Below are positions 1 to 6,900 of a stretch of 18,622 bases of DNA, one piece after another. The stretch comes from Nanobdellota archaeon (GTDB lineage Archaea > Nanobdellota > Nanobdellia > Pacearchaeales > GW2011-AR1), in NCBI GenBank assembly GCA_018901625.1, contig JAHIEM010000107.1, forward strand, positions 1 through 18,622. Direction: 5' to 3'. The notes below the pieces were generated by a model. That model was not told where the DNA came from, did no database searches, and saw nothing but the letters and a program-made list of their open reading frames with translations. A program made the position numbers and the translations under genes. The stretch's first letter is position 1. Every line of letters starts with the position of its first letter.

Positions 1-230
1 CCGCCACTAGCAGTCTGCGTGCCTAATTCAAATTGTAAGCTAGACTGAATTTCTCCAGCAGCTAATCCATCTGAAAAAGCAGCATTATTTCCGTAGATAA
101 TTGCGACATCTGCAGCTCCTCCTGACACGAATGGTGCAGGGTAGTTAGCAGCAGCAGCAATCCCAACAGTGCTTCCTAGCATTACTACACTAGCGAATAC
201 TGATGCAATCTTTCTAAAATTAAATTTCAT
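1..230 (-). CDS. S-layer protein, N-terminal part (runs off the left edge)
   Basis: Only the first 76 codons are inside the window. The protein starts MKFNFRKIASVFASVVMLGS, a classic secretory signal peptide (basic start, hydrophobic core, cleavage probably after the Ala-rich stretch near residue 27). The mature start reads ANYPAPFVSGGAADVAIIYG, the conserved opening of archaeal S-layer proteins of the methanococcal/DPANN type, in which a Pro-rich N-terminus is followed by an ADVAIVYG-like strand. The start codon is well fixed by a near-perfect Shine-Dalgarno sequence six bases upstream. In the cell this would form the paracrystalline outer coat. The 5' leader looks long and the gene is divergent from a DNA-binding protein. 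The family call rests on the signal peptide and first 50 mature residues only. Confidence 0.8.
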   Translation of the reverse strand, partial: MKFNFRKIASVFASVVMLGSTVGIAAAANYPAPFVSGGAADVAIIYGNNAAFSDGLAAGEIQSSLQFELGTQTASG

Positions 231-236
231 TTTTTT

Positions 237-244
237 AACCTCCT
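237..244 (-). promoter_or_regulatory. Strong ribosome binding site of the S-layer gene
   Basis: On the minus strand this reads AGGAGGTT, complementary to the 3' end of 16S rRNA, six bases before the ATG. It is the strongest RBS in the window and fits a very highly expressed protein. Confidence 0.85.
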
Positions 245-279
245 TTCAATTGTTAAAATATTCTTGGTTCATCTTGGCA

Positions 280-306
280 GGATGACATAATCAAAAGTTA
301 TCATCC
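280..306 (-). other. Possible hairpin in the S-layer mRNA leader
   Basis: The plus strand reads GGATGACATAA, a 7-nt loop, then TTATCATCC. The arms pair over nine bases with a two-base bulge (CA). It lies about 50 nt before the start codon. A role in mRNA stability or translation is possible but unproven. Confidence 0.3.
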
Positions 307-341
307 ACCTCGACACACTAACCTCTTTGGATTAGCAACCA

Positions 342-363
342 TACTTAAGCATTTACTTAAGCA
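342..363. repeat. Tandem direct repeat TACTTAAGCA, two exact copies 12 bp apart
   Basis: Copies are at 342-351 and 354-363, separated by TT, and are followed by AGTA, which begins another partial match. The spacing is about one helical turn, so a protein dimer or two monomers could bind one face of the DNA. Its place between divergent genes, one encoding a DNA-binding protein, makes it a candidate operator. Confidence 0.4.
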
Positions 364-448
364 AGTATACTATCTTCAGACTCTTTAAAAAGCTTTCTAT
401 AAAAGATTCGCTTTAATATATACTCTCCCCTTGTTTCTCTGTGTTTAG

Positions 449-456
449 TATATAAA
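449..456 (+). promoter_or_regulatory. Candidate TATA box for the winged-helix regulator
   Basis: TATATAAA inside TTTAGTATATAAAGC. A start point about 25 nt downstream would give a leader of roughly 40 nt before the ATG at 519. A weaker alternative, TTTAAAATA, lies near 497-505. Confidence 0.4.
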
Positions 457-518
457 GCTTTCGCTGTCACTTCAATGTTTATACTACTTCCTTAGTTTAA
501 AATAACAGAAAATTTCTC

Positions 519-1001
519 ATGGAAGATTTCAAAAACAGATACCTGGCTGAGAAACCCATATATCCATTAAGCGATACATTTAAATATATGGCGCTCTATA
601 CCATACATATAACTTTAAGGAAACCAAGTCCCGACGGCAAAATGGCAAAGAAAAATACAACCAGAACAATAAATCTCCAAATCAGCCAAAATGCTTTCAA
701 TACAATCTTTAAAAGATTTGTTGGAGAGAAAACTAACTATGAATTCTCTGGATTAGAAGACCTAAGACAGCTTCTAAGCAATGAGAAAGCAAGAATACTC
801 TATACAGTAAAGCACAACAAGCCAACCTCAATCTATAATCTTGCAAAGATTCTCAATAGAGATTTTAAATCAGTCCAGCAAGATACAAAAATCCTTGAGA
901 AGTTCGGATTAATATCTCTCATAAAAGAACACTATGGCAAGAGAAACATGCTAAGACCAGTGATAAATATCACTAACCTCCAGATTATATTCACAATCTA
1001 G
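519..1001 (+). CDS. Winged-helix DNA-binding regulator, HVO_A0114-like
   Basis: A 160-aa soluble protein. Residues 82-135 form a winged helix-turn-helix: LRQLLSNEKARILYTV (helix 1), TSIYNLAKILNRD (helix 2), then DFKSVQQDTKILEKFGLI (recognition helix and wing). The wording 'LAKILNRDFKSVQQDTKILEKFGLI' in separate blocks is typical of the archaeal HVO_A0114 family of predicted transcription regulators. Residues 1-75 are a less recognisable basic segment. No clear Shine-Dalgarno site precedes the ATG, so a later start (for example Met24) cannot be excluded. It is divergent from the S-layer gene and converges on the operon ending at 1029, so local control of either is an inference. Family membership is fairly sure, the target is unknown. 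Confidence 0.75.
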   Translation: MEDFKNRYLAEKPIYPLSDTFKYMALYTIHITLRKPSPDGKMAKKNTTRTINLQISQNAFNTIFKRFVGEKTNYEFSGLEDLRQLLSNEKARILYTVKHNKPTSIYNLAKILNRDFKSVQQDTKILEKFGLISLIKEHYGKRNMLRPVINITNLQIIFTI

Positions 1002-1028
1002 GTCACTCAAATTTAAACAGGGTGTTAT

Positions 1029-1520
1029 CTAAATCTCTCTGCAAACCTCTAGTTCTATCTTAACCTTGTCAGAGTAAGTAGGCAGACTCAACAAAGAGGT
1101 AGTTATTGTCCCACTGCAATTTCCCTCTCGCAGGTTAATAATAGTCCTATTATTTGTTCCATAAATCTTTAGCCTATACGCATTTGTAGGGCAGTCTGGA
1201 CAGGGCTTAAAACCCTCTCTCAATAACTTATCAGCAGTATAGTTAAGAGTATCACAAGCAGTCATATTATTCAGGCATTTTTCATTATTCCCTGCGCAAG
1301 ATACAATAACATCTTTTAAACTATATCTCCTCTCACTAGAAATCAGGCAGGAAGTAGAATACCTCATACTAGACTGCAGAAAACTCTCTATCTCAGCACT
1401 AGGCAGTTTTTCAGATGGTTTTCTAATATTTATAGCAAGGAAAACAACTGCTATAACTGATACTAGCAAGACTATCAGAACAAATCCAATAATCTCTTCC
1501 TGCCCCTTCTTATTTTGCAT
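1029..1520 (-). CDS. Small prepilin-like surface protein (KKGQ type), cysteine-rich
   Basis: A 163-aa protein, last gene of a three-gene minus-strand operon. The N-terminus is MQNKKGQEEIIGFVLIVLLV: a short basic leader, K-G-Q, then one membrane helix to about residue 32. This is the layout of a class III (prepilin peptidase) signal, with possible cleavage between Gly6 and Gln7. The remaining 130 residues carry eight cysteines, including CPDC near residues 107-110, and several N-glycosylation sequons (for example NMT, NYT, NRT, NCS), which fits an extracellular disulfide-bonded domain. The start overlaps the upstream gene's stop by 11 nt and has a GAGGTG ribosome site just before it. I do not recognise a named family; the role is inferred from architecture and neighbours. 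Confidence 0.75.
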   Translation of the reverse strand: MQNKKGQEEIIGFVLIVLLVSVIAVVFLAINIRKPSEKLPSAEIESFLQSSMRYSTSCLISSERRYSLKDVIVSCAGNNEKCLNNMTACDTLNYTADKLLREGFKPCPDCPTNAYRLKIYGTNNRTIINLREGNCSGTITTSLLSLPTYSDKVKIELEVCREI

Positions 1521-2016
1521 TTTTCACCTCATATCCTACAATAAACTGCCCAAGTTCACACCTATATTCAATATACTCGTTTTCTTTAACTCTCTTGCAC
1601 ACAGAAACATAACTATAAACACTTGTCTCTCCTGCCCCTTTATCATAAACCTTAATAAGATTACAATCAGGATAATTAGCCTCTGTGCATAATGTGTCTT
1701 TTGTAGCATTAGAGAGAGTTCTGATTTTTATACTATTAACCTTCCATAGAGTTCCATTAGTATACGGAGATTTCTTTCTTAGCACCATTGCCCTATCACC
1801 ATCAATGCAGTAAGTCCCGCAGCTAAACTCTGCTGAATCAACTAGCATATTAGCCAGCCCTATTGCATTATTTCTTTCCAGCAAATTAGCTTTCTTAGCA
1901 ATATTCTGTGACTGAGAGAGAATATAAAACATTCCTGCAAGTACAAAGAATATAAACACGGCCATAAGCATAAATGCCATCTGCTGTATCTTCAGTTGTG
2001 ATTTCCTAGATACCAT
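1510..2016 (-). CDS. Small membrane-anchored prepilin-like protein (KSQLKIQQMAFM type)
   Basis: A 168-aa protein starting MVSRKSQLKIQQMAFMLMAV, followed by a single helix through about residue 34 and a soluble domain with six cysteines in pairs (SCGTYC; later TLC and DC; then VC and RC). The frame is open about 40 codons further upstream, but I chose the ATG at 2016. There GGGGTG lies eight bases before it, the helix begins after a short basic leader as in its neighbours, and it overlaps the upstream gene by only 11 nt. The R-K-S-Q junction is a variant of the [KR][GAS][QF] pattern shared by other proteins here. It is translationally coupled on both sides. I recognise the N-terminal pattern as recurrent in DPANN genomes but know no function. 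Confidence 0.7.
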   Translation of the reverse strand: MVSRKSQLKIQQMAFMLMAVFIFFVLAGMFYILSQSQNIAKKANLLERNNAIGLANMLVDSAEFSCGTYCIDGDRAMVLRKKSPYTNGTLWKVNSIKIRTLSNATKDTLCTEANYPDCNLIKVYDKGAGETSVYSYVSVCKRVKENEYIEYRCELGQFIVGYEVKNAK

Positions 2017-2974
2017 AAATCTTGCACCCCCTCTGCCGCGAGTTTTCACCATCAACTCTCGCAGCAGCTTCAATAACATTATCAATACCGGTTTGCGTAG
2101 TCCCATCAGCTGCACTAGCAGCCTGAGCCAAGCCAATTAAACTAGAAGACATTGCAGTTCCGCACCCCCTGGTTGAAAGAAATGCCTGTTCTTCATCATA
2201 CAAGCGGGCAATATTCTGAACTCTCTGCATAAGTCTTCTAAGATTGCACAGATAATTATCAGGATCAGAGAATATTCCAGCATAAATCAAACTGCCTGCA
2301 TAGTATACCGTTTTCCCATCTTTTCTCACTCTCCCAGAATCATACTCACTCTCGCACCCAAGACCTGTGCAAGAGCCAAATACAGAAATGTCGCATCCTG
2401 CTCCAGAATTGCCAAAACAAACTTTTACATCTTCATTAGTGCAATTTCCTAACTTTATACTCGCAACACCTAAATCTCTAACCTCCTCGCTTATCGAGCT
2501 CGGAGCATCATAGAAACAATACGTCTTAGCAGAGAGAAATATCAGTTCTGAAACCTTAAAAGGCATCTCAAATGGCTTGGAAAAGAAGTAAAATGTCTTT
2601 CCCTGTTCAATCTTGTCTGAAAATACATACTTATTATTTACAAGTATTCCCCCGCTCTTTGCAGGCCACTCATCTTTAAAACCTGACTTCTGAGAACACG
2701 CAATTTCCTGGCTTCCAAAACTTCCCAGCTCACTGCAAGAAGTGTATATCCTTGTTTCTATAGAGATAGATACATTCGTAGACTTGCCGCTCGCCAACCC
2801 TGTCTCCATTGGGTTAAACAAAAGAGAAAACTGCTTTGCGCAGACAGTATTCACTGTTGCATGTTCTGTGCCAACAACTTTTATAACAATATAAATTGCA
2901 GCAAAAAGAATGAAAATTCCAACAATAATTGCGAAAAGCCATGCAAAACTAAATTCAAAACCTCTTTTATTCAT
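2006..2974 (-). CDS. Prepilin-like cysteine-rich surface protein (KRGFEFSFAWLF type)
   Basis: A 322-aa protein, first gene of the three-gene operon. It begins MNKRGFEFSFAWLFAIIVGI with a helix to about residue 32 and a possible prepilin-peptidase site after K-R-G. The rest is soluble with about a dozen cysteines, many clustered at residues 177-205 (GNC, VC, GC, SC, GC), which suggests an extracellular disulfide-rich domain. The C-terminal 60 residues are Ala/Ser-rich and helical. A TATA-like TTTAATAAAC is centred about 24 nt before the ATG, so the mRNA may be leaderless; no Shine-Dalgarno site is seen. A palindrome abuts the promoter. No named family recognised; conserved in style with DPANN surface proteins. 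Confidence 0.75.
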   Translation of the reverse strand: MNKRGFEFSFAWLFAIIVGIFILFAAIYIVIKVVGTEHATVNTVCAKQFSLLFNPMETGLASGKSTNVSISIETRIYTSCSELGSFGSQEIACSQKSGFKDEWPAKSGGILVNNKYVFSDKIEQGKTFYFFSKPFEMPFKVSELIFLSAKTYCFYDAPSSISEEVRDLGVASIKLGNCTNEDVKVCFGNSGAGCDISVFGSCTGLGCESEYDSGRVRKDGKTVYYAGSLIYAGIFSDPDNYLCNLRRLMQRVQNIARLYDEEQAFLSTRGCGTAMSSSLIGLAQAASAADGTTQTGIDNVIEAAARVDGENSRQRGCKIYGI

Positions 2975-2993
2975 AAGTATATCTCGGTTTTAA

Positions 2994-3003
2994 GTTTATT
3001 AAA
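2994..3003 (-). promoter_or_regulatory. TATA-like promoter of the three-gene prepilin-like operon
   Basis: The minus strand reads TTTAATAAAC, centred about 24 nt upstream of the ATG at 2974, with no ribosome site between. This fits leaderless initiation. The preceding GCAAGA could serve as the BRE, and it is also one arm of the adjoining palindrome. Confidence 0.5.
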
Positions 3004-3029
3004 TCTTGCGGAATTCATGCAGCAAGATT
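3002..3029. repeat. Perfect inverted repeat AATCTTGC-N12-GCAAGATT
   Basis: Two exact 8-bp arms (3002-3009 and 3022-3029), with centres 20 bp apart, about two helical turns. It overlaps the upstream edge of the TATA element of the operon at 2974, where a repressor or activator dimer would act. As RNA it could also form a hairpin. The geometry favours a protein-binding palindrome. Confidence 0.45.
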
Positions 3030-3075
3030 CACTTCTTTTTGAAAGCTTTATTAATCATTATGCCACACAGCTTGC

Positions 3076-3154
3076 TGTAGGGCAAGCTAAAGAAAACCAA
3101 TTAAGCATATAAGTAACTTGAAATAAAAGTTATCTGTTCAAGGAGATAATTATT
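3076..3154 (+). repeat. Second copy of the primase-gene leader, with no gene behind it
   Basis: This stretch aligns with 15820-15899, the leader of the primase gene. Both contain TGTAGG, then GCTAAAGAAAACC, ATTAA, CAT, TAA and ACT blocks, and an AGGAG ribosome site exactly 55 nt after the G of GCTAAAG. I estimate about 70% identity by eye. An AT-rich TTTATTAATC lies about 36 nt before GCTAAAG. After the AGGAG no ATG follows at a workable distance. It may be the leader of a noncoding RNA, or a relic of a duplicated leader. Confidence 0.55.
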
Positions 3155-3180
3155 AGACATATTCAACAAGAAGTTTATGG

Positions 3181-3233
3181 AAAAAGTTTTCATCTTGGTA
3201 TCTTAAATTATAATCAGAAGATGAAAACTTTTT
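3181..3233. terminator. Perfect 16-bp hairpin, possible bidirectional terminator or RNA element
   Basis: AAAAAGTTTTCATCTT (3181-3196), a 21-nt loop, and its exact reverse complement (3218-3233). Because the arms begin with A5 and end with T5, transcripts of either strand would show a stem followed by U residues. It could end the plus-strand leader transcript or the minus-strand gene at 3334. The stem is too long and exact to be chance, but its job is not shown. Confidence 0.5.
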
Positions 3234-3333
3234 GGAAGGGCTAGATCAAGTCACTAAACCTATGATGAACAATAACTCTCATTGCTATTCATCTGAAATC
3301 TAAACAAAACATGTTAAAATTGATTATTAACAC

Positions 3334-3858
3334 TCACTTTCTATAAATCTGGACAGGCCCGCCATGCTCGCTCTTTATCCACAACTCTGCATTATTTTCA
3401 ATGCAAAAAGGATTTTCTGTTTTTGTTGTTTCAAGAATGTCTATATGCTTGAAAATAAAGTACTTGAATCCCTCGCAAGCATTCCTGGTTGGCTGAAGAT
3501 AAATATTTCCTCCACCCATTTTTTTAAACTCTTTTGCAAAATCAAGATACTGCCCCATTCCATCTCTAGAATCATCAAAAAAACAAACATAGTCTATCTT
3601 GTCAGGCAATTTTACCTTGAATGGCTTATCTCCCCCAGCAGAGTTCCAGACATCGTCTATTGCTGTCTTTAAATCATCTTTAAATAAACCCTCACTCGCA
3701 GAATCAGATAAAGTGCAATCCTTGCACCACGGGCACCAGAATATCTTAATTGCAATAAACGCAACAACTATGAAGAAGACAATGAGGAGTATTGAAAAAA
3801 TCACAGAATAAGGCATTGCCATCATCTGCGCGCGTTTATTTTTCACCATCTTTCTCAT
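3334..3858 (-). CDS. Membrane-anchored prepilin-like protein with CPWCKDC motif
   Basis: A 174-aa protein. After MRKMVKNKRAQMMAMPYSVI it has one strong membrane helix to about residue 40, immediately followed by WCPWCKDC, three cysteines spaced C-x2-C-x2-C at the membrane surface. Three more cysteines follow. The K-R-A-Q junction fits the [KR][GAS][QF] pattern of its neighbours. The start could be Met4 (3849), which keeps the same signal; a weak AAAAAGG lies 11 bases before the upstream ATG. WCPWC recalls thioredoxin-type CxxC sites, but the rest of the protein does not look like a thioredoxin fold, so metal binding or disulfides are alternatives. The gene follows the 1330-aa gene after a 102-nt gap with a hairpin and has its own T-rich promoter region. 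Function unknown. Confidence 0.7.
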   Translation of the reverse strand: MRKMVKNKRAQMMAMPYSVIFSILLIVFFIVVAFIAIKIFWCPWCKDCTLSDSASEGLFKDDLKTAIDDVWNSAGGDKPFKVKLPDKIDYVCFFDDSRDGMGQYLDFAKEFKKMGGGNIYLQPTRNACEGFKYFIFKHIDILETTKTENPFCIENNAELWIKSEHGGPVQIYRK

Positions 3859-3904
3859 TGAGTTATTAACCTTTTTCCATTTAAAAAACCATCGTTATTT
3901 AAGT

Positions 3905-3939
3905 AATAAGCTATAGAGATATTTTGAGAATAACTTATT
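3905..3939 (-). terminator. Imperfect hairpin between the 1330-aa gene and the next gene
   Basis: AATAAGCTAT and ATAACTTATT pair over ten bases with one mismatch around a 15-nt loop, 22 nt beyond the stop of the 1330-aa gene. It may end the long surface-protein operon, although an AT-rich stem of this size is only moderately convincing. Confidence 0.3.
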
Positions 3940-3960
3940 TTGGTGCAGGTAATAATCAAA

Positions 3961-6900
3961 TTATTTAGAATTAAAAGGCCTGGCAATTATTGAGCAGTCA
4001 GTAGGATTTGGCTGATTTCCAGAACTATCCACGCACTTAATATACAAATTGCTGTTTGTCTTCCACTCAATATAATGCGCAGTTGTATTCTGATACAGCA
4101 TCTGTTTTCCATCGCTAACTGCGAAGTTACACTGCTGGTTGATATTCTCAGAATAGTAGCAGGTTGATTTCTCACTAGTCTCAACTTTTAAATTCCCACC
4201 CTCATTATATATTCTTACAATCGAAGGAGCGTTTCTGTCAACCTCAACTATGAATGAGGTTTGATTGTAATCTGCATTTCCTCCTAAATCAACGCATCTG
4301 AAATAATAATTGTAAGTTCCAGCAGGCAGCTGCTGATTTTGTTTATGCTTGTTAGTTCCTGTCTCAAACATTTTTATGAAACTTGAGTCTAGTGTGGATG
4401 TAGAATAATAGCACAGAGCATCTCCTTTATTATACCCATTCTCTGTTTCTAGTGTTAAATCAACAGAAACAATATTGGAGAATCCTTGCACTGTTCCATT
4501 AGGCTTTATAGAGTTAGATTTTATATTCAGAGGCTGTGTTCCTTTTATCACAAACGCATAACTCTCCTGCATTGTGATTCTGTCATTTACAGGAGCATAT
4601 GGCTGGTCTCTGCACCTGAAGTAGAAATTATTATCTTTCCTATTTTCTAATCCAGTAAGTTTAGTAAAGCATTTGTAAAGCATATTAGTGTTTATCTCCC
4701 ATACATTACTATCGCATCTCATCTCATTCTCCATCAAATCATAATCCTTATCCTGCCTGCTCCACTTGCAGCTTGCAGGCTCATTTACATAAACCTCTAT
4801 GTCAGTATCATTTAGATTAAACTGAACAGGCATTCCGCTGGCAATGCTTGTCCCTTCAATTCTAGGAGGAGTTGTATCAGGTCCTTTCTCAACGCAGAAC
4901 TGAATTGCAAACTCATCTTCATTTACATTCCCATTAGCATCCTGGCATCTCACAAATAATGTGAATTTTCCATCAAGTCCCATCTCAGGAGAAATATTCT
5001 GCGCTGCAAGTGCTGCTGGTCCAGGAAGTCTCATTGTCTGGCTATGATTATATTCATACAAGTTTGACTCTCCAAAATAATATGCCATGCTCTCATATGC
5101 TTTCTTTACATCTCTCACATTTACAGTATTATTATAATCTATTTTGCACTGTGTTGGCTCATCAGTTGATATTCCAAAACTCAGAGGCGTAAATGCCTTT
5201 ATGCATCCGTCAGATGCACTCGCTCTGACAATCTTAGTTCCCCTCGAGCTAGGTCTTGTTTCCATTGGAGCGTAAGAATGCCCGCTTGTAAGAACATCTT
5301 TCCAAGGAGTTATCTTAGGAGAGTTAACATCATTAGGATTTACCCAGACACATTTTTCTTTCCCACTTGCTTCTTCATTTAACAGCTTGCAAGCTTGCCC
5401 TAAACTCTGGCATCGATATTCACTACACAGTCTAAATGGGTCTTTGTTGCACGATTCACAGAATGCTCCTCCAGTCGGAGGCTCATAAGGTTTGCAATCA
5501 AACTTAATAGTTTCAGTATCAGTTTTCTTGTACATCATTGCAAATACTGCAAATCCAATTCCTATTGCCAACCCCCATGAAACTAGTGGTGCAGCTGTTC
5601 CTAAACCCCCAGAACCCATAAAGTTTTTAGCCATTCCAAATAATTCCATATTCCAACCAGCACCAGTTGCAAGCGGATTAATCAAGTTGTAAGTCATAGT
5701 TCCTGCAAATGCTCCAGCTGCAAGTGCTTTCTGTGTGTTAGCATCTGCTCCAAATAGTCCTGAAGCAAAATATACAACCCCTGCAATTGCCCCTGCACTC
5801 ATTAAACTAGAAACAATTGTATTAGCCATTAGTGAGTTTATGCTCCCCATTAAACCTGTTTCCCCTGCCTGACCTGCAGCAGGAGTGCCTACCTCTTTAA
5901 GTTGACCACCCTCATTAACAAAGTACTTTGTTGCCGACCCCATCGGGGCTTTAAGAACCTCCTTTCCCCCGATTGTTGCAGATTCCATAGCTAACTTTGT
6001 CCCTTCAAAAGTTTGAGTTCCTGCAGATGTCCAAGTACCTTTGTATGCTGTGACACTATCGAGGATCTGTTTATTTGCTGCCTGTTGTGCAGCAGCTGCG
6101 CCTGTTCCTCCAGGTTGAGTTAACCCTTTATTCAGCTCTGCAGTTTGTTTCTCATTTAGAATTATCAATTTCTTCTCAGGAGCCGAAGTCACTTTTGGAG
6201 CAGCACCACGCACCAACCCCAACCCAATTAAATTTGAAACAAACTCAGCTAAAACAACAATTACTCTTCCAGTAGTTCCAGAAATAAAACTATTTTTTTG
6301 CAGAACAGTATAAACACCCTGCTTAACCTCGCACTTTCCATCAGCACAGGTTTCAACAGTTCCAGAACAATCTCCCAAACTTGAACAAACTTCCTGCCTC
6401 TTCTTAGTCCAATCAGCACTTAAACATTCTGAATTAACTTTTGCCTTTTCTTTTCCAAAAAATCCTTTCTCATACTGAACAGTGCAGACAGAATTTCCCT
6501 GAGCGCAAATCCCAGCAGCCTCCCCCTCTTCCCAGAATTTTAATCCTGGAGGAACATCAGGAACACAAACCCCGTGTTTTTTCAATTGTTTAACCTCTGC
6601 CTCTCCATCTTCGTTCGTTGTAACTGTAGCAGTTGTCTGATTAGCCCCTAAAGCATCCTGCCCAATAACATTTTCAATCCACTGGCAGTCTCTTCTGTCT
6701 TCATTCAAGCAATCATCTTTTTCTTTCTGCCCTACACAATCCTGCCACCTATTAGCCCTGCACGCTGCCTGCTGAAAGTCTCCCTTATCTGTCTTAATAA
6801 CATCCTGAATGCAAACCTCGCTCCTAAAATCAGCGCACAGCTCAACTATCTCCTCCCCAGCAATGCAAACATGCTTAAACTGTCTCGAGCCAGCTAAATC

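Larger units (their letters stand above)
231..518. promoter_or_regulatory. Divergent control region between the S-layer gene and a winged-helix regulator
   Basis: No gene is seen in these 288 bases. Several AT-rich promoter-like elements lie at 396-456: a palindromic TTAATATATAC stretch near 412-422 and TATATAAA at 449-456 (plus direction). If the S-layer promoter lies in this block, its transcript has a leader of very roughly 130-165 nt. That leader would include a tandem 10-mer repeat (342-363) and a possible hairpin (280-306). Confidence 0.5.
2975..3333. other. 359-nt region without a convincing gene
   Basis: Contents from left to right are: the promoter and palindrome of the operon at 2974; a hairpin with 7-bp arms AGCTTGC/GCAAGCT at 3069-3088; a copy of the primase leader at 3076-3154 ending in an AGGAG ribosome site but with no suitable start codon after it; a perfect 16-bp hairpin at 3181-3233; and about 100 AT-rich bases before the next stop codon. 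I find no ATG-started reading frame of useful length in either direction. A noncoding RNA or the remains of a lost gene are the main readings. Confidence 0.5.

Noticed and set aside
2861..3112. Plus-strand frame ending QAKENQLSI, resembling the frame TAKENLLNM before primase
   Set aside because: The similarity is due to the shared leader DNA. The primase copy has a stop just upstream in that frame, so a conserved peptide is not supported.
3122..3243. Open frame after the orphan leader copy
   Set aside because: It has no ATG near the ribosome site; the only Met is close to its end, and half of it is the perfect hairpin. Not treated as a gene.
3262..3296. C/D-box guide RNA: ATGATGA (C box) followed by CTGA (D box)
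   Set aside because: Only 24 nt separate the boxes, no clear D'/C' pair lies between and the flanks do not pair, so a normal archaeal C/D RNA is not supported.
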